64,000 nucleotides of DNA from Berberis thunbergii. Lineage: Eukaryota; Streptophyta; Magnoliopsida; Ranunculales; Berberidaceae. Position numbers and translations under genes: made by a program. Below are positions 10,931-21,905 of this stretch, piece after piece. The DNA is taken from contig QNQO01000532.1 of assembly GCA_003290165.1 (NCBI GenBank), positions 1 through 64,000 on the forward strand. Direction: 5' to 3'. Each line of letters opens with the position of its first letter. Positions within the stretch are counted from its first letter, which is position 1. Below the pieces are notes generated by a model. The model was not told the origin of the DNA. It did not search any database and saw only the letters and a program-made list of their open reading frames with translations.

Positions 10931-11761
10931 CTTACTCTTTTTTTATATCAACTGTTTCTGGTGAATATTGTAGTGGCATTTTTTTCATCTCTATCAAGAA
11001 TGTTTACCTAAAAAATGAATTCCTCTCCATAGATTCTTGATTACTTTTCTCATTGATTGTTTATAGGGTTTGAACACACAAGATTGAACAAAATGATCAA
11101 GATTGAATTAAAATCACAATTGCATCCACTAAATAACTAATGGTGATAAAGGTAGTATCTAAATAAATGTACATAGAACGTAAAGTGCCAACTATAGTCC
11201 CAAACACATCAACAACGGCTAGTTCGGGATGTAGAAGCCACCCAAACGTTAGAATGAACGCTTGACAAAAAGCTACCATTGTTGCGCCTCGCGAAAGTGT
11301 AAATGATTGCGGAACACAATTGATAGTTGCAATAAAAAGTAATAAATTCAAATTATAAACAAGGCAATGTAAAATAAATGGAAACAAATAAAACACGTAC
11401 CACCATGCAATTTAACGTGGTTTGGAAAAATTGCCTAAGTCCATAGGCAAAGAGAATAACTTCACTAATGAGATCGAATAATACAAATGGAGAGAGCTAC
11501 ACAACGTCAATGACATTAAATACAGATGTGTCTAAGCGACACCATAGATATACGCAGGGTGCAAATCAGGTTCTTCTTCAACTCTTTTCTTTCAATTTTG
11601 GTTGTTTGTACTGCCGATATGCCGTATTCAACAATTCTCCACCTCGGTGAAGATTTCATAAATCTGAGCCGATTACACAAGCATTATCCGTATTTTCCCT
11701 TCACAACCCCAAAGGGGTTCACACACACAAAGGATGTTGATCAAGTCCAAACAATGTTGGA

Positions 11762-13836
11762 AATAGACTGTAACATAGATCTCCAACTTGCTGGTCCTTT
11801 AGCAAGAGTAAAGATATAACCAGTAGTTGATCATCACTTATCTAGATCTCCTGCATAATATGAATCCACATAACCCACACAATGTTGACCATTACTCACA
11901 TCATTTTCAAAGAGTAAACCAACATCTATTGTACCCAAGATGTACCGTAGAATCCATTTCACCGCTTGCCAGTATCCTTTGCCTGGATCATGCATGTACC
12001 GACTTACCATACTGACTGCCTGTGAAATGTCGAGCACCGTACACACCATTGCATACATTAAATTTCCTACTGCATTTGCATATGACACTTGATCCATATA
12101 CTCTCGTTCCTTATCAGTGCTAGGAGACATGGAAGCTCAAAGTTTTAAATGAGAGGCAAGAGGTGTACTAACTGATTTTGTGTTGTCGTTCATCCCAAAT
12201 CGTTGTAACACCTTCTTCAAATACGTTTGTTGAGACAAACTCACAATTCCCTTTACGCCGTCTCTTTGAATTTCCATGCCAAGGATCTTCTTAGTTTCGC
12301 CAAGATCCTTCATCTCAAATTGAGTTCTCATCTGGCATTCCATCTTATCAATCTCATACTTGCTCTTGGAGGCTATAAGCATATCATCCACATATAAGAG
12401 AAAATATAAAAAGGAACCATCACGAAGCTTTTGAAAGTAGACACAATGATCATAATGGCCTCGAGTGTACTTTTGCCCTAGCATAAACTGATCAAACCCT
12501 TGTACCACTGTCTTGGAGTCTCCTTCAACCCGTACAAGGACTTGTTCAGTTTACACATACAATTTTTATTCTTTGCAACCTTATACCCACTTGGTTGAGT
12601 CATATAGATCTCTTCCTTTAATTCACCATGTAAAAACACAGTTTTTACATCTAATTGAGCTAACTCAAGATCAAACTGTGCAACCAAGGCTAGCAAAATT
12701 CGAATGGAAGAATGTTTCACAACTGGAGAAAAAATTTCATCGTAGTCTATACCTTTATTCTGATAATAACCTTTTGCAATTAACTTTGCCTTAAAGCGCA
12801 CACCATCACTAGGAAATCCTTCTTTATTTGTGTATACCCATTTGCACCCAATAGCTTTCTGACATTTCAGTAAGCTACACAATTCCCATGTTTCATTCTT
12901 ATGGAAAGATTGCATTCTTCATCCATAGCATTCTTCTACTGTTCACAGTCGGTACTTTGAATTGCCTCTTTATAGGTAGAAGACACTTCATCATCAACTA
13001 CTGAAAGTGCATAGGCAACACAGTCACTAAAACTTTGAGGAGGTTTTATATTCCTCTTTGGTCTACTTGTTGCAATTGACTCCTGAATTGAAGTCCCTAG
13101 AACATCATCAACTGTATCTACTGCAGCCTCACTATTTGTGTCATCATCTATACCCGCTGTGGAATCAGTAGGTACTACATCTGTAGACACGGGACTAGCT
13201 GGAACACGTAGAGTAGCATCAATCTCCACCTGCTGCGAATTCTCTATGGTCAAACTCTCTATCTGCTAAGAGTTCTTTGGCTTCACCATAGAAGCCTCAT
13301 CAAAAGTCACATCCCTGTTAATAACAATCTTCCTGGATTCTGGAACCCACAACTTATAGCCTTTTACATCATCCACAAAACCCAAGAATATAGTTTTCTT
13401 GGCTTGGGGATCTAACTTACTTTCTTGAACATGAAAGTAAATAGGACAACCGAAGATATGCAATCTGTCATAGTCATTAGCGGGATTTCCAGACTATACC
13501 TCAATAAGAGTTTTTCCATCAATCGCAGCCACAGACAACCTGTTGATGAGATGGCAGGCATATGTCACAGCCTCAGCCCAAAACAGTTTGCCCAATCCAG
13601 CATTGGACAACATACAACGAACCTTCTCAGCAATGTACGGTTCATGTGTTCTGCCACCCCATTCTGTTGCGGAGTTTCTCTAACCGTGAAGTGTCAGACA
13701 ATTCCCTCATCCTGACAGACTTGCAAGAACGGATCAACTTTGTATTCACCTCCATTATCTGAATGGAGCCTTTTGATGTTTCTGCTAGTCTGAGTTTCAA
13801 TCATCTTTTTTCACTTCAGGAACACATTCAAGACCT
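11762..13836 (-). mobile_element. Ty1/Copia pol fragment: partial integrase, reverse transcriptase, truncated RNase H
   Basis: Read on the minus strand from 13836 down. The integrase core gives RLHSDNGGEYK and ETPQQNGVAEHMNRTL (DDE context), with stops interrupting. Next comes the post-integrase FGCPIYFHVQESKLDPQAKK segment and a polar linker. The reverse transcriptase follows: CKWVYTNKEGFPSDGVRFKA, AQLDVKTVFLHGELKEEIYM, and YVDDML at about 12380. RNase H starts with CVGYVDSYYAGDLDK, then stops at the junction with repeat copy A. Gag and protease are absent. Stops and frame changes show it is defective. Lineage within Copia is not decided. Confidence 0.88.
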
Positions 13837-15581
13837 TATTCGAAAATATACTCATTCTATTATAATTTTAACAAAGTTTTTGATTTATTTTGACAGCCTT
13901 AATTTATCATACACGTTGCTTTGATGTTTTATGTGTCTTTAAAAATAGTGGATAGATTGGGGTAAGGAATCAAGAATAATCAAAGGAAAAATGGTCATCA
14001 ATAATAATTGTTTTTGAAACTTTAAAGTGATTTTATCTTTCCCTTTTTAAATATGGGCTCTTCATGTGGGAGCTAAGCATGCATTTTTACAAATCAGAGA
14101 CTGAACTTATTCTTCACTTCATCTAGTGCATGTTGGATATCTGAAGTACTCGAATTGAGGTTTGGAATAAAAAAAAGGCTGGTTCATTGTGTTGATCTGA
14201 AGCTTGCAATTTACTCAAGAAGCTTGTCAAAGTGCGTTCGGAGAAGTTACACTGGGTTTTGTATTCCACAAACAAGAACAATCTTGTAACATCTTTTAAT
14301 TTTTTTAACAATTCTAGCCAGCCAAGTTTGGTAGTTACTTTTGGGTTAAGTTTTGATTTTTTTACACTTTTACCCATTCTATAGATGGTGTTTTAAAGAG
14401 AATAGGTAAAAAATATAAAAAATTAAAACTTGACCCAAAAGTGACTACCAAACCTGACTGGCTAGACTTACTCTTTTTTTATTTCAATTGACTGACCATT
14501 TTTTTTTTCATCTATATCAAAAATGTTTACCTATAAAATGAATCCCTCTCCATAGATTCTTGACTACTTTTCTCATTGATTGTTTATAGGGTTTGAACAC
14601 ACAAGATTGAACAAAATGATCCAGATTGAATTAAAATCACAATTGCATCCACTAAATAACTAATGGTGATTAAGGTAGTATCTAAATAAATGTACACATA
14701 ACGTAAAATGCCAACTTCCCAAACACATCAACAACAACTAGTTCGGGAGGTAGATGCCACCTAGTCGTTAGAATGAACGCTTGACAAAAAGCTACCACTA
14801 TTGCACCTCGTGAAAGCGTAAAAGATTGCGGAACACAATTGATAGTTGCAATAGAAAGTAATAAATTCAAATTATAAACAAATCAATGTAAAATAAATTC
14901 AAATAAATAAAATATGTATCGCACACGCAATTTAACGTGGTTCGGCAAATTTGCCTACGTCCATGGGCAAAGAGAATAGTTTCACTAGTGAGATCGAAGA
15001 ATACAAATGGAGAGAGCTACACAACGTCAACGATGTTAAATACAAATGTGTCTAAGCGACACCAAAGATATACGCAAGGTGCGAATATCTCTCACACACA
15101 CAAAAAAAACTCTCTTTTTTATCTTTCCTCACCTTTCTCTTTTCTCCCTCACATACGCAACTCACAGAGAAGAACCCTAACTCCTCACACACTCACAAGG
15201 CTCACAAAGGGAAGGACGATGATGATGAAGAGGGGGAACCTCCTTTTATAGCCACCTAAGGCGGTGCAGAGAGACAGTGATGGAGGGTTCCATCACCTTC
15301 CACTGCCTTCTCCTTTGTTCCCTTATTTTCCATCCAATCTCTAACAACAATTCAGCCTAGATCCAGCACAATTTCCCACCGACAAGCTGCAAATCAGGTT
15401 ATTCTTCAACTCTTTTCTTTCATGTTTGTACTGCCGACATGCTGTATTCAACAATTATCCACCTTGGTGAAGATTTCATAAATCTGAGTCGATTACACAA
15501 GCAGTATCCGTCTTTGCCCTTCACAACCCCAAAGGGGTTCACACACACGAAGGATGTTTATCAAGTCCAAACAATGTTGGA
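13837..15581 (-). repeat. Long direct repeat, copy B (with near-complete Copia LTR)
   Basis: This is the partner of 9995-11761. It lacks the hairpin element and retains about 285 extra bases (about 15085-15385) that copy A has lost. In minus orientation the LTR starts near 15453 with TGTTGAATAC, preceded by the purine-rich AAGGTGGATAAT. It contains the CCGAACCACGTTAAATTG motif near its downstream part that is common in plant Copia LTRs. The LTR 3' limit is uncertain. Confidence 0.7.
14313..14466. repeat. Small foldback inside repeat copy B
   Basis: This is the counterpart of 10765-10930. The left arm TCTAGCCAGCCAAGTTTGG and the complement of the right arm TCTAGCCAGTCAGGTTTGG agree at 17 of 19 positions. 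The loop is shorter than in copy A. Confidence 0.55.
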
Positions 15582-15800
15582 ACTTGACCCAGAAAACTAT
15601 CTTTGTAAACATATCTACAGGATTCTCTTTGGTGTCAATCTTATTCAGTAAGATGTCACCTTCTTCAATGATTTCTCACACAAAGTTAAAACGAACATCA
15701 ATGTGCTCCGTACGTGCATGATGAACTTGATTCTTTGCCAATACTTCTAAATAGTTTCCTTCCTTCACTTCCATAACTCCATGAAGACTCCCTTTCTATT
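15582..15800 (-). mobile_element. Copia RNase H C-terminal fragment
   Basis: The minus strand reads LAKNQVHHARTEHIDVRFNF, then EIIEEGDILLNKIDTKENPV, DMFTK and FQHCLDLINIL, the conserved end of Copia RNase H. It runs without a break into repeat copy B. In copy A the same tail is joined directly to an earlier RNase H position, so an internal RNase H segment is missing there. This confirms that the repeat begins inside a Copia pol gene. Confidence 0.75.
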
Positions 15801-17767
15801 AGTACTTTTGTTAGTTGCATCGCATAACATTATATATTGCTAGAAACAAACAATGTTTCAAAGTTAGGTTTATTTTTCTCAAATTTGAGGATGAGGGAGG
15901 CATTGAACAGAATTGGCTAAAAATAAAATTGGTTAAATCACCTAATGAAATCCTCCCAATTCCTGAGAGGAAAAGAAAATATATAAGAATTAGAGTAAGA
16001 ATATCAAATATTTAGTCAATAAGTTGCACTCTGAAATCTGAATGCCCTCCTGAAAAACCTGATATGAAGTAGTCCTTGCATTTTTTGTCTGAAATGTCTC
16101 CTTTCCCATTGTTGGCGAGTGACAACGACCTTCGTCTTGGTATTCTGCAACTGGAATACTTGTATAAATTAAAAAACTACTACTTGAATTGAATGTTTTG
16201 AAAGACTGTAGGAAACAAGTTCAAGAAAATTGGTTTAGCACTATATATTTGTACAAGACAAATTCTCCGGATGCTTTTACATTTCATAAGGTGTAATATC
16301 TAGTAGTTAGCATAGGAAATTACTCCTAAGAGAAAATTTTCCGGTTCTCATTTACAATTGCAACATAAAAAATTGTTGGCCGCTAGAGACATTCGATGTA
16401 CTATGGGTTTTTTAGACTACGTGGGACTATAAATCCTATAATCTGAAACACAACCTTATTGGAGTTATTTCTAAACAAGATACATATCATATGATTTACA
16501 TAACGAAATAGTGTTTGAGACCATTTCAGCAAAATCATAACTAAGGAACAGAATTAAGTGTGCACTTACATCCATATGTCCAAACAGTTCCAGGTGAGAG
16601 AAACGGACCAGCTCTGACAAAATGGAAAGAATGTAGTGGACTCCACCCTAGATGTCGCCGATAAAGCTCGGAACCCTTGATCTATGATTCCATTCACCAC
16701 AAGCCTACTGCTAAGCTAGTACCCTATTGGCAACTTCATAGTTTGAATGTTATGAGAGTTTAACAATGCTTAATCCACCTATTGGTTTTCTATGCATGCT
16801 TCTTGGTTATTTTGTAGCTAAGGGTTAAAGCATGTCATCCATTTGTTGTTGATAAAACTTTCTAATTAAAAGAGTTTAATCTATTCAACCCTTGCTTCCT
16901 AATAGTAGTAGTTATTTAGGACCAGTGAAGGAGCAACAAAGTTTGATTTATTTTGACAGCCTTAATTAATTGCTTCGATGTTTTATGTGTTTAAAAACAG
17001 TCGATTGAGGTAAGGAATCAAGAAAAAAATCAGACGAAAAAAAAAAGCAGGAAAGAATCTTGAAAATGGTCTTATATGGAACTTTAAAGTGATTTTCTCT
17101 GTCTTCCTTGCATGTAGATTTTAGTGATTTTATCTTTCCCTTTTTAAGTGTGGGCTCTTTCCTATTATGTCTTATATGATTCTTTCAAGAAGGGGAGAGA
17201 AAGAGCTTCTCTAATACTATTAGGGTATTGATGCGTTTTACGTGCGGGGATATTTAGTATTTTTTTTATAACAAAAATTTCAATAATAAGTAAAATTATT
17301 ATTGAAGTTCTAAATAAAACAATTGTTCATAATTTTAAGGGCATACTTAGAGAACTTTAAATAATTATTTTAGGGGCTTAAGTATAATAAAACAAAGTTT
17401 AAGAGGGGCTGATTTTGATTGTAAATTATAAAAGGTGGCATAAGTATAATTAACAGATATTTATGAGTTGGATTGAATTATAAATATTTTGATTTGAAGG
17501 GTAATATAGTAAACATGTTTAATAGTGCTTACTATTTCGATATGTTCACAAATATCCTTTATCACTATTCACTTTGCTCGTAAATATTAACAACGGATTG
17601 TTCAATGGGAAGAAAATTTTAAATTGGGAGAAAGAGTATTGTTCATAGTTATGATGTTTAATATTATTATATTCAAAAAGTAATTTTTGAATATACACAA
17701 CTACCCTTGGTCTGTGTTCATTAGCTTTATGATTTTCACAGTAAAAAGTATGAAATTAGGAAGCCCT
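15801..17767. other. Non-coding DNA with a third partial copy of the Copia-associated repeat
   Basis: From about 16938 to 17160 the sequence resembles 10307-10515 (TTTGATTTATTTTGACAGCC, then GGTAAGGAATCAAG, then TATGGGCTCTT-like text). This is a third, shorter and more diverged copy. The rest is AT-rich, with no gene motif seen. Confidence 0.5.
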
Positions 17768-17784
17768 CACTACCAAAAAAAGCA

Positions 17785-19460
17785 AAATTAGCTACGGCAA
17801 TTAGCGACGGTTTTAAAAAACCGTTGCTATTTAAACGGTTTGCGACGGCAATAAACCGTCGCTAAAACTTCTGCTACGGTTTTCGGTACATAAATCAACT
17901 TAACCGTCGCTAACCGTTTTGTGACGGGTAAAAACTGTCGCTAATACGAATATTAGCGATGGCATTCTGACCGTAGCTAATGTTTAGAAAATTTTTTGTT
18001 AGCTACGGTCCAAAAACCGTCGCTAACGTGATTTTAAAAAAATATATATATAACAAACAAATTAGCGACGGCCATACAACCGTAGCTAATGTTTCTGCGA
18101 CTTTTTTAAAAAAAATATGTGAAACACCTTAGCGACGACATGATAACCGTAGCTAATGTGAATTTTAAAAATAAAATTTTACAAAAGAGCTTAGCGACGT
18201 TATTCTGCCCGTAGCTAACGTGATTTTTTCAAAAAAATACAACAAACTAATTAGTTACGGCAATACAGCCGTAGCTAAGGTTTTTTTTGTGATTTTTAAA
18301 AAAATATATGAAAACACCTTAGCGACGGCATACCGGCCGTAGCTAATATGATTTTTTGAAAACAAAAAAATTTACAAAAGAGCTTAGCGACGGTTATCTA
18401 ACCGTAGCTAACGTGATTTTTTTTTTAAATATAACAAACTAATTAGCGATGGCCATATAGCCGTAGCTAAGTTTTTTTGTGATTTTTAAAAATATATATG
18501 AAAAGACCTTAGCGACGGCTTGAGGACCGTAGCTAATGTGATTTTTTAAAAACAAAAAAAATTAAAAAGAGCTTAGCGACGGTAGTCTAACCGTAGCTAA
18601 CATGATTTTTAAAAAATATATATTAAACTAATTAGCGACGGTAATACAGCCGTAGCTAAGATTTTTTGTGATTTTAAAAAATATATTAAAAGACCTTAGC
18701 GACGGCTTGAAGACCGTAGCTAATGTGATTTTTTAAAAACAAAAAAAATTAAAAAGAGCTTAGACGCGGTAGTCTAACCGTAACTAACATGATTTTTTAA
18801 AAAAAATATAACAAACTAATTAGCGACTGTAATACAACCGTAGCTACGATTTTTTGTGATTTTAAAAAAAATATATTAAAAGACCTTAGCGACAGCTTGA
18901 GGACCGTAGCTAATGTGATTTTTTTTTTTAATTACAAAAAGAGCTTAGCGACGGTAGGCTAACCGTAGCTAACGTGATTTAAAAAATATATATATAACAA
19001 ACTAATTAGCGACGGCAATACAGCCGTAGCTAAGGTTTTTTGTGATTTTTTAAAAAATATATGAAAACACTCTAGCGACGGCTTGAGAGCCGTAGCTAAT
19101 GTGATTTTTCTAAAAAAAAATTTACAAAAAAGCGTAGCGACGGCATTGTGACTGTAGCTAAGGTTTAGAAATTTTTTGTTAGCTACGGTCCACATACCGT
19201 CGCTAATGTGATTTTTAGAAAAAAAATATTATAAGAAAACAACGTACCGACGGTTGTAGGGTCGTAGCTAATGTTTAAAAAAAAAAATTGTTAGCCACGG
19301 TCAAAATACTGTCTAATGCATTTTTTTTTAAAAATTATAAGAAACCAATATAGCGATGGCACTAGGGTCGTAGCTAACGTTTACAATTTTTTTTTGTTAG
19401 TCACGGTCAAAATATCGTAGCTAAATGTGAATTTTTTTAAATTATATATAGCAAAATCGC
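17785..19460. repeat. Left subterminal hairpin array of the CACTA element
   Basis: About eighteen to twenty units occur, roughly 90 bases apart. Each contains TTAGCGACGG or a close variant, a few bases, then CCGTAGCTAA, so every unit can fold into a short stem. Units are separated by AT-rich spacers such as TGTGATTTTTTAAAAA. Two alternating spacer types suggest a higher-order period near 185 bases. Motifs decay towards the interior, after about 19250. Confidence 0.85.
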
Positions 19461-19489
19461 TATATATTTATAAACTGGATAAAATCACT

Positions 19490-20745
19490 AATAACATATT
19501 TCCGTCTAGCCGGGTTAGGAGACCTAGCTTTCACATAGGCGACCGGATTGAATCCCACCAATGAAATTTTTTATTATATTAAAATTTTTATATTAGCGAC
19601 GACAAAGTGTCGTGGCTAACTGAGTTTTAGCCACGGTTCTCTACCAAAGCTAATTCTTTTTTTTAATTATATAAAAAAATAGATATATATTTATAAACTG
19701 GATAAAATCACCAATAACCCATTACATTCCAGTCCGGTTAGGAGAACTAGCTTTTACTCAGGCGACTCGGGTTCGAATCTCGCCAATGAAACTTTTTTTA
19801 TATTAAAATTTTTATCTTAGCGACGGCAAAGTGTCGTGGCTAATGAGTTTTATATATTTTTTTTATAAAAACCAATTAGGCACGGCAATTGGCCGTAGCT
19901 AATCTCTTTATTGTTTAATATTTTTTTTTAAACCAATTGGCCGTAGCTAATCTCTTTAGTGTTAAATTTTTTTTTTTAAACCAATTAGTCTATGATGTTA
20001 TTTGATCTGATATGATGTTCTTTGATTTTTTTGATCTGATCTGATCTGATCTGATCTTCTTTGATCTAATATTCTTAGATCTTCTCTGATCTTCTTTGAT
20101 CTGATATGTTTTTATCTTTCTTGATCTCATCTTCTTTGATCTGATCTTCTTTGATCTTATTTGATCTGATATTCTTTTATCTCATTTTCTTTGATTTGAA
20201 CTTCTTTGATCTTCTTTGAACTCTTTTGATCTTTTTTGATATTCTTTGATCTAACCTTCTTTGATCTGATCTGATTTTATTTGATCTGATCTTATTTGAT
20301 ATGATCTTTTGTGGTCTTCATTGATCTTCTTTGATCTGATCTGATCTTCTTTTATCTGATATTCTTTTATTTGATGAATAAAACTCAGTAGCCACGGTTA
20401 TCTACCATAGCTAATTCTTTTTTTTTAAAATTATATAAAACAATAGATATATATTTATAATCTGGATAAAATCATCAATAACCCATTACCTTCCAGTCCG
20501 GTTAGGAGAACTGGCTTTTACTCAAGCGACCCGGGTTCGAATCTCGCCAATGAAACCTTTTTTTTTATATTAAAATTTTTATCTTAGCGACGACAAAGTG
20601 TCGTGGCTAATGAGTTTTATAGCCACGATTCTCTACCGTAGCTAATTCTTTTTTTTAATTATATAAAGAAAATAGTTATATATTTATAAACTGGATAAAA
20701 TCCCCAATAACCCATTGCCTTTCAACCCGGTTAGGAAACTCATTA
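19490..20745. repeat. Four tRNA-like repeat units inside the CACTA element
   Basis: Units near 19500, 19728, 20488 and 20716 share CCGGTTAGGAGAACT-GCTTTT, then a CGACCCGGGTTCGAATCTCG segment, then GCCAATGAAA. The GGTTCGAATC core matches the B box and T-arm of tRNA genes; the 5' part resembles a degenerate D-arm. Each is followed by a CACTA-type TTAGCGACG/GTCGTGGCTAA hairpin, except that the fourth is cut off by the GATC array. No complete cloverleaf could be drawn, so these are tRNA-derived repeats rather than tRNA genes. Confidence 0.6.
19995..20372. repeat. GATCTGATCTTCTTT-type simple array, left arm
   Basis: This is an imperfect short-period array built from GATCTGATC and TTCTTTGATCT words. 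It is the reverse-complement sense of the longer array at 20757-21905, so the two form a very large, imperfect inverted repeat around a 385-base spacer. Confidence 0.8.
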
Positions 20746-20756
20746 CAGAATATCAA

Positions 20757-21905
20757 ATCAGATCAAAGAAGATCAGATCAAAGAAGTTCAAAGAAGATCA
20801 GATCAGATCAAAGAAGTTCAAAGAAGATAAAAGAATATTAGATCAAAGAAGATGGGATCAAAGAATATCATATCAAAAAATATCAGATCAGATCAAAAAA
20901 TATCAAAGAACATCAGATCAACAAAAATCAAAGAAGATCAAATCAAAGAATATTAGTTCAAAGAAGATCCGATCAAAGAAGATAGAAGAAGATCAGAGAA
21001 TATCATATCAGATCAAAGAATATTAGATAAAAGAATATCAAAGAAGATTAGATCAGATCAAATAAGATCAATGAAGATCACAGAAGATCAGATCAAATAA
21101 GATAAAAAATATCAGATCAAATCAAAGAAGATCAGATCAAGGAAGATCAAATAATATCAGATAAAAAATATAAGATCAGATAAAAAAAGATCAAAGAAGA
21201 TCAGATAAAAAATATCAAAGAATATCAGATAAAAAAATATCATATCATATCAAAGAAGATCCAATCAAAGAAGATCAAATCAAATAACATCAAAGAAGAT
21301 CAAATAAGATCAGATCAGATAAAAAAATCAAATCAAAGAAGTTCAAAAAAGATAAAAGAAGATCAGATCAAAGAATACGGGATCAAAGAAGTTCAGATAA
21401 AAAAATATGGGATCAGATCAAAGAATATCAAAGAACATTAGATGAAAGAATATCAGATCAAAGAATATCAGTTCAAAGAAGATCCGATAAAAAAAGATCA
21501 AATCAAATAAGATCAGATAAGATCAAAGAATATCAGATTAGATCAAATAAGATAAAAGAATATCAAAGAAGATAAAAGAATATCAGATAAAAGAAGATCA
21601 GATCAGATCAAAGAAGATCAATGAAGACCACAGAAGATCATATCAAATAAGACCAGATCAGATCAAAGAAGATCAAAGAAGTTAAAAGAAGATCAAAGAA
21701 GTTCAAATCAAAGAAAAATGAGATAAAAGAATATCAGATCAGATCAAATAAGATCAAAGAAGATCAGATAAAAGAAGATGAGATCAAGGAAGATAAAAAC
21801 AGATCAGATCAAAGAAGATCTAAGAAGATCTAAGAATATTAGATCAAAGAAGATCAGATCAGATTTGATCAAAAAAATCAAAGAACATCAGATCAGATCA
21901 AATAA
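20757..21905. repeat. GATCAGATCAAAGAA-type simple array, right arm
   Basis: About 1.15 kb of GATCAGATCAAAGAAGATC-like words with frequent variants (AATATC, AAGTTC). Open frames through it, such as the one at 20715-21026, are low-complexity artefacts. It starts by interrupting the fourth tRNA-like unit and ends close to a GATCAGATCAAATAACATC edge. Confidence 0.85.

Larger units (their letters stand above)
9995..11761 (-). repeat. Long direct repeat, copy A (Copia 3' end, LTR and flank)
   Basis: This stretch matches 13837-15581 base for base over most of its length, starting at CATTCTATTATAATTTTAAC and ending at CAAGTCCAAACAATGTTGG. It includes the terminal Copia pol codons, a purine tract next to TGTTGAATAC (probable LTR start, minus orientation) and the LTR text GGCAAAGAGAATAACTTC. 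Compared with copy B it has two differences. It carries a 262-bp hairpin insertion at 10041. It lacks about 285 bp of LTR between GGTGC and AAATCAGG near 11562. No initiator-tRNA primer site could be recognised next to the LTR. Confidence 0.75.

Noticed and set aside
9995..15581. The two 1.75-kb repeats taken as the LTR pair of a Copia element
   Set aside because: Both repeats include RNase H coding sequence and lack TG...CA limits at their ends, so the true LTR is only part of each.
17785..19460. CRISPR-like array of short palindromic repeats with even spacing
   Set aside because: The spacers are themselves repetitive A/T text, the setting is a plant nuclear genome, and the array sits at the end of an element with CACTA termini.
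19490..20560. Genuine tRNA genes
   Set aside because: Only the T-arm/B-box half is convincing; no acceptor stem or anticodon arm pairs properly and the units vary in length.
20715..21026. Open frame of 103 residues rich in RSKK and KED
   Set aside because: It is a translation of the GATCAAAGAA simple array; composition is fully explained by the repeat.
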